A DNA stretch of 64,000 nt from Gammaproteobacteria bacterium (GTDB lineage: Bacteria; Pseudomonadota; Gammaproteobacteria; Pseudomonadales; Azotimanducaceae). The stretch lies in assembly GCA_009846005.1 (NCBI GenBank), contig VXYL01000057.1, positions 1 to 64,000 of the forward strand. Reading direction: 5' to 3'. How positions within the stretch are numbered: position 1 is the stretch's first letter; every line of letters starts with the position of its first letter. Both the position numbers and the translations under genes were made by a program. The notes beneath the pieces were generated by a model. It made no database searches, had not been told where the DNA came from, and was given only the letters and a program-made list of their open reading frames with translations. Positions 59,765 through 64,000 of the stretch are shown one piece after another.

Positions 59765-59805
59765 GCGGCCCGGAGCGCACGCGGGACGTCACCCCATTCG
59801 TGCGG

Positions 59806-62172
59806 TCATTGCCCCGGGAAGCCGTCGACCCGGATCGGCTCGGAGTCGGCACGACCGAGGTCGTCCACTACCCGCACGGTGAATCGCCCCGTTCGCGGCG
59901 TCCAGAAATAGTTCTCGCCGGGCACGGTGGTCGCCACCAGGCGGTGGTCGACGAACCAGAACATCCTTTGGACATCGCCGTCCACAACGGCCGAGAACAG
60001 CACGGTACCCTCTGCGGGGCCCGGTGCGGCGGCGTGATAGACCAGAGTGCGTTGGGGAGAACGAATGCGAGGCGCGAATCCGGTGGCCGAGGTCTCGTCG
60101 AGACTGCACGCCGGCGACCAAGGCGGTGGTCGACGAATGGCGATGCCCGCTCTGCGGAACACGGCCTGGAGATTCGACGGCCAGAACTCGTACACGACCC
60201 GGTCGGTGTCGGCATCCCCGCCGCAGCTGCGAAGACCCGTCAGGCGGTCGATATCGATGGCCCGGTACACCGACGACACCTTGATCGGCGAAACCCCGGG
60301 AATGAACCAGGATCGCGTGGTACGCGGACAGTGGGGTCCCGGCAAGTCGCCGGTGGTCGCGCAGACTTCCACCCGCTTCACGTTGAGACCGCCAACCCGG
60401 ATGGTCGCCGGCTCCCCTTGCCGTTTGTTCCCTACAAGGCTGTCCGCGATGGCGAAAAACAACGGCGCGGCGGCTTCGCGGCCGACCAGCGCCGGATTGG
60501 CCGACCCGTCGAAGTTGCCGACCCACACGGCCAACACGTAGGGGCCGACGACTCCCACGCTCCAAGCGTCCCGGAATCCGAACGATGTGCCCGTCTTCCA
60601 AGCGATCACACCTCGATCGGGATCCCGCGCGGTCTTCCCGGGTCTGGCCACGTCGCGGAGCATATCGAGCACCAGGAAGCTCGCTTCCGGGCTTAGCAGT
60701 CGTTGCGGTGCCGCTGAGACGGATCCGGGCACGACGACCAGGTCGCGCCACAAGCCACCGGCCGCCAATGTCGCATAGAGGCGCACCAATTCCTCCATGG
60801 TGATCTCGCTGCCGCCGAGGGCCAGAGCGAGTCCATAGTCGGCGGCGGATCGCAATCCCGTCACGCCCGCACTGTGCAACCAATCCCTGAAACGCTCGAC
60901 GCCCAGGTCGGCGAGCAATGCCACGGCCGGGACGTTGCGGCTGTGGATCAAGGCGTCGCGGGCGAACACCGGACCCGTGAACCCCCGGTCGAAGTTCTCC
61001 GGCGTATACGCGGCGTATCGACGTGGCGCGTCTTCGAGCAAGGTCATCGGATGGATCAGGCCGTCGTCCAAGGCCAGCGCGTAGAGCAGCGGCTTCAGCG
61101 TCGAACCGGGTGACCGGCGTGCCCGCACACCGTTCACCTGCCCAGCAATCGCCTCGTCGAAGAACCCAGCCGAACCGACCAGCGCCAACACCTCCATCCT
61201 CCGCGCCTCGATGAGCATGGCCGCTGCGTTGGCAATGCCGTCGCGGCGGCGCAGCTCCACGTGATCGGCCACGCGCGCTTCCACCAGGCGCTGCACCTCG
61301 AGGTCGAGCGTCGTGCGAACGTGGGAAACGCCGGTCATCGGCACGTGATCCCGGACGAAATGCGGCGCATGGGAAGGCAACCGCGACGGGGAGGCAAACG
61401 TCGGTACGAGTCTCGCCCTAGCCGAGGTCTCGATTTGGGCATCGTCCGTGTTGGATTCCCACGCCGCGAAGAGTCGATCACGGGCGGCCAAGAGCTCCGC
61501 GCGACCTTGGGCCGTGACCGGAAACCGGTCGGTCGGGTTCTGCGGAATGACTGCAAGCGCCAGCGCTTCGCCCAGACCAAGCGCGCTGGACGGCTTGTCG
61601 AAGTAGACCCGGCTGGCCGTCCCGATGCCTTCGATGCTGCCGCCGTAGGGCGCGAGGTTCAGGTACGCCTCGAGAATCTCGTCCTTGCCGTAGTGGCGCT
61701 CCAACTGCACCGCGCGCACCGACTGGACCAGTTTTCCGAACACCGTCCGGGTATCCAGACCGAACCGCAATCGGGCCAGCTGCATGGTGATCGTCGACCC
61801 GCCGACGACGCGGCTGCGCCGGACGTAGGTCGTCCATGCCGCGCGCGCCAACGCGAGCGGGTTGACCCCGTAGTGACGGTAGAACCCGCGGTCTTCGTAG
61901 AGCAGCGTCGCCTCCCGCGCCGCTGGGGCGATGTCGTCGAGTCGAGTGAACAGGCGATAGCGACCGTCCTTCGCCGCAACGAGCTTGAGGGGGCGTCCCT
62001 CGCGGTCCGTCACCAAGGTCGAGAAATCGATGTCCCCGTACAGCGCGGGCTTCGGCAGCACGACCCAGACCAACGACGCGCAGGCCGCGATGCCGGACAA
62101 GATCGCCACGGGACGCGCAAACCTGCCCAGTTTGCGACGCGCTTTAGCGAATGGCGTTCGGCTGACGATCAC
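59806..62172 (-). CDS. pbpC: penicillin-binding protein 1C
   Basis: Bifunctional peptidoglycan synthase of 788 residues at the inner membrane. A single helix (about 17-37) leads to the glycosyltransferase domain with EDRGFYRHYGV and GGSTITMQLARL. The transpeptidase domain has SPGSTLKPL (active Ser), SRN and KTGTS. A C-terminal BiPBP_C-like domain ends it. GTG 62172 overlaps the alpha-2-macroglobulin stop as GTGA. The pair is known from E. coli YfhM-PbpC. Confidence 0.95.
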   Translation of the reverse strand: MIVSRTPFAKARRKLGRFARPVAILSGIAACASLVWVVLPKPALYGDIDFSTLVTDREGRPLKLVAAKDGRYRLFTRLDDIAPAAREATLLYEDRGFYRHYGVNPLALARAAWTTYVRRSRVVGGSTITMQLARLRFGLDTRTVFGKLVQSVRAVQLERHYGKDEILEAYLNLAPYGGSIEGIGTASRVYFDKPSSALGLGEALALAVIPQNPTDRFPVTAQGRAELLAARDRLFAAWESNTDDAQIETSARARLVPTFASPSRLPSHAPHFVRDHVPMTGVSHVRTTLDLEVQRLVEARVADHVELRRRDGIANAAAMLIEARRMEVLALVGSAGFFDEAIAGQVNGVRARRSPGSTLKPLLYALALDDGLIHPMTLLEDAPRRYAAYTPENFDRGFTGPVFARDALIHSRNVPAVALLADLGVERFRDWLHSAGVTGLRSAADYGLALALGGSEITMEELVRLYATLAAGGLWRDLVVVPGSVSAAPQRLLSPEASFLVLDMLRDVARPGKTARDPDRGVIAWKTGTSFGFRDAWSVGVVGPYVLAVWVGNFDGSANPALVGREAAAPLFFAIADSLVGNKRQGEPATIRVGGLNVKRVEVCATTGDLPGPHCPRTTRSWFIPGVSPIKVSSVYRAIDIDRLTGLRSCGGDADTDRVVYEFWPSNLQAVFRRAGIAIRRPPPWSPACSLDETSATGFAPRIRSPQRTLVYHAAAPGPAEGTVLFSAVVDGDVQRMFWFVDHRLVATTVPGENYFWTPRTGRFTVRVVDDLGRADSEPIRVDGFPGQ

Positions 62173-64000
62173 GTGTTCTCGACAACCAGCCTGCCCGCCA
62201 GTGAACGACCGCGGATGCTGCGGTGGTACATGGCGGCGGCATGGGCCGCGGGGGCGGCGAATTCGCCCGGACTCGTCGCCTTGACCCGGTAGAGGATCTC
62301 GGTGACGCGCTCGCCGAAAGTGCCGTAGAGCACCAACCGGTCCTCGCGTACGTCCCGATAGTCGGGCGTCCACCGCCCGTAGCGGTTGCGCACCGACTCG
62401 GTGAGGATCTCGAATCCACCCGGCAGCAGGTCCGTGACCGCGACATTGCCGATCCAACCTCCCTTGGAACGGACCCGCAGCCTTACCGTCAGTTCGTCTC
62501 CCACCCGGATCCGCTCGACCGGATCGCCCTCGTCGTCTAGGTAGACGCGGTCGACCTCGATGCCCTCGGCGAGACGATCGGTGGGCACGTCGATGTCGTA
62601 GCCGGACTCGCTCGCCGCGAAGTAGATGCCACCGGGTGCCGAATGCGAGATCTCAACTCGTTCGACGGACACCGGCAGCGATGCTTGGGCGATTGCGCCC
62701 CCGGGAACCGCCACGTCCACGGCACCGTCCGGGCCGTAGGCGACGACATCGGGAGGCGACAACTGTCCTTGGGCCGCCAAGCTGCGGTGGATGGCGCCGA
62801 GCGCCAAGATCGTATAGGCGGCAGACAAGGTGTTGAAGCGGTTCTCGAAAACCGGCTGCACGAGTCGCCGAACGGCGTCGCCGTCAAGTCGCGCCATGCG
62901 GGCCGGAAAGTGTAGGGCCAAGAGGTAGACGTATTGCGCGTCCCGGCCCAACCGCGTGTCGAAGTCCGTGTCCGGTTCCGACGATTCGCCGATCCGGTAG
63001 CCTTCGATCAACCGCTCGGCCAGCACGTCGTTGCGCAACAGCGCGTGGCTCGCCGCCATGTAGGCGCCGGCGATGTCGCTACGCCATGTCTCGGCCGCAT
63101 GGACCTCCAACGTCCCCTGGAGCGCGTTGAGGTTGTTCGTGGTGACCCGGCCGCTGCGGGTTAGCAGGTAGATGGCGTAGGCCCGGGTACGGGCGGCAGC
63201 GAGGTCGAACGGCGCGGGGTCGTCGTCACCACCAGCGAGCCGCCTCAGGTAGCTTCCGGCCCGTGCATACATGTCGTCGGGAACCGGGAGCCCAAGACCG
63301 CGGGCCTCGAGTAGGAAGTGCGTGATGTAGACCGAAACGAACGGCGCCGCCTCCTCCGACGTCGCCCAGAACAGGAATCCGCCGTTGGCGTGCTGTCGCG
63401 GGCGCAGCTGCGCGATCGTGTCCCGAAACAATGTCCGGTATTGCTGCCAGTCCAGACTGATCGTCCACCCTTGCAGCAGACCCAGTTGCGGGAATGCCTT
63501 GCTGACGATCTGTTCGGCGCAGGCATGCGGAAACGACTCGAGGTATGGCAGCAGGCCGGCGGCGAGGGCGAGTGGGCTTGCCGAGACGGTAATGTGCCGG
63601 CTTGCGAAGCTCTCGTGTAATCGGCGCGGCAGGTTGACCACGGCTCGGCCACCAGCCTCGAAGCCCGATTCAACGGTTGTCTCGAACGCCACCGCCGGGC
63701 GTACGGACAAGGTGGCTTGCCGCTCGACGGAGGCATCGCCGAGGCGCCCGGCCAAGGTCACCGAGGCGGCCCCCGGCGAAGGGCCGGCGCGTAGCCGGAA
63801 GTTCACTCGCCCTTCGCCACCCGCCGGGAGGTCAACGGTCCTCTCGATCCCATCCTCCGCTCGAAGGCGATCCATCGCCTCCACCGCTACGACCACTTCC
63901 CCGTCCGTTCCTTCGACGTTGTTCGCCACGCCGACCGCGACGTCGAACACGTCGCCCGGCGCCGCGGCCAACGGCAGATTGGGCGACAGGACGATGGGAC
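62169..64000 (-). CDS. bacterial alpha-2-macroglobulin (partial, runs off window)
   Basis: C-terminal about 610 residues; the start lies beyond 64000. Bacterial A2M proteins trap proteases in the periplasm. The thioester motif CAEQ is intact in FPHACAEQIVSKAFPQLG (Cys codon 63519-63521). The all-alpha thioester domain and a MG10-like C-terminal domain follow. It is translationally coupled to pbpC, the usual partner, and is probably a lipoprotein of the YfhM type; its N terminus cannot be checked here. Confidence 0.9.
   Translation of the reverse strand, partial: PIVLSPNLPLAAAPGDVFDVAVGVANNVEGTDGEVVVAVEAMDRLRAEDGIERTVDLPAGGEGRVNFRLRAGPSPGAASVTLAGRLGDASVERQATLSVRPAVAFETTVESGFEAGGRAVVNLPRRLHESFASRHITVSASPLALAAGLLPYLESFPHACAEQIVSKAFPQLGLLQGWTISLDWQQYRTLFRDTIAQLRPRQHANGGFLFWATSEEAAPFVSVYITHFLLEARGLGLPVPDDMYARAGSYLRRLAGGDDDPAPFDLAAARTRAYAIYLLTRSGRVTTNNLNALQGTLEVHAAETWRSDIAGAYMAASHALLRNDVLAERLIEGYRIGESSEPDTDFDTRLGRDAQYVYLLALHFPARMARLDGDAVRRLVQPVFENRFNTLSAAYTILALGAIHRSLAAQGQLSPPDVVAYGPDGAVDVAVPGGAIAQASLPVSVERVEISHSAPGGIYFAASESGYDIDVPTDRLAEGIEVDRVYLDDEGDPVERIRVGDELTVRLRVRSKGGWIGNVAVTDLLPGGFEILTESVRNRYGRWTPDYRDVREDRLVLYGTFGERVTEILYRVKATSPGEFAAPAAHAAAMYHRSIRGRSLAGRLVVENT

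Overview
The window comes from a GC-rich (judged by eye) gammaproteobacterium. The block at 288-14531 carries, on the minus strand, tRNA-Tyr, tRNA-Gly, tRNA-Thr(GGT), tuf, tRNA-Trp, secE, nusG, rplKAJL and rpoBC. tRNA-Thr(TGT) at 16478-16553 is the gammaproteobacterial thrU, and coaX, birA and a SPOR-domain gene sit beside it as in Pseudomonas-like genomes. Fur lacks cysteines, as in many Pseudomonas-type Fur proteins. No species name can be justified. Short palindromic repeats scattered between genes point to a genome with an active or recent REP-like family.

Layout. (1) 1-12313: repeats, rpoC, rpoB, the L12/L10/L1/L11 genes and nusG. Both large RNA polymerase subunits carry lineage-specific insertions, one of which resembles a chitin-binding (CBM5/12) module. 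(2) 12306-16553: secE, tRNAs and tuf. The usual thrU-tyrU junction is split by a dioxygenase gene and a VOC-family gene. (3) 16636-20499: SPOR protein, coaX, birA, divergent fur, then bfr with a near-consensus Fur box. (4) 20649-24988: a MerR-TPR protein, ku and ligD, a non-homologous end-joining locus. (5) 25021-33827: a small secreted DUF6491 protein, an M32 carboxypeptidase, a lone CoxL/XdhB-type molybdoenzyme subunit, a zinc-ribbon metallopeptidase / circularly permuted ATP-grasp / alpha-E operon, and a PhyH dioxygenase. (6) 33874-36907: an AAA ATPase plus DUF4276 (Toprim-like) pair, candidate phage defence, translationally coupled to a CaiB-type CoA transferase. (7) 37034-41967: a tight six-gene set with a sodium/solute symporter, an FmdB-like zinc ribbon, two SCP2-like proteins and two ferritin-like proteins, one of which has lost its carboxylate ligands. 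(8) 41968-42894: a duplicated module with plus-strand promoters and terminators lying over a class II, leucine-type tRNA whose anticodon reads CGC. (9) 43174-44976: a MORC-like GHKL ATPase. (10) 45384-51010: M3 oligopeptidase, DUF3604, HIT protein, and a GST convergent with them. (11) 51007-55923: a Gld-type ABC exporter with auxiliary proteins. (12) 56402-64000: SDR, MaoC-like hydratase, S9 lipoprotein peptidase, and penicillin-binding protein 1C with a thioester-containing alpha-2-macroglobulin that runs off the window.

Many neighbours are joined by 4-base GTGA or ATGA stop/start overlaps, so most accessory genes form translationally coupled pairs. The best leads are the RpoC module, the CGC tRNA with its overlapping plus-strand module, the active/inactive ferritin pair with SCP2 partners, the AAA-DUF4276 pair and the MORC-like ATPase. 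All of these are read from sequence only; no database search was run.
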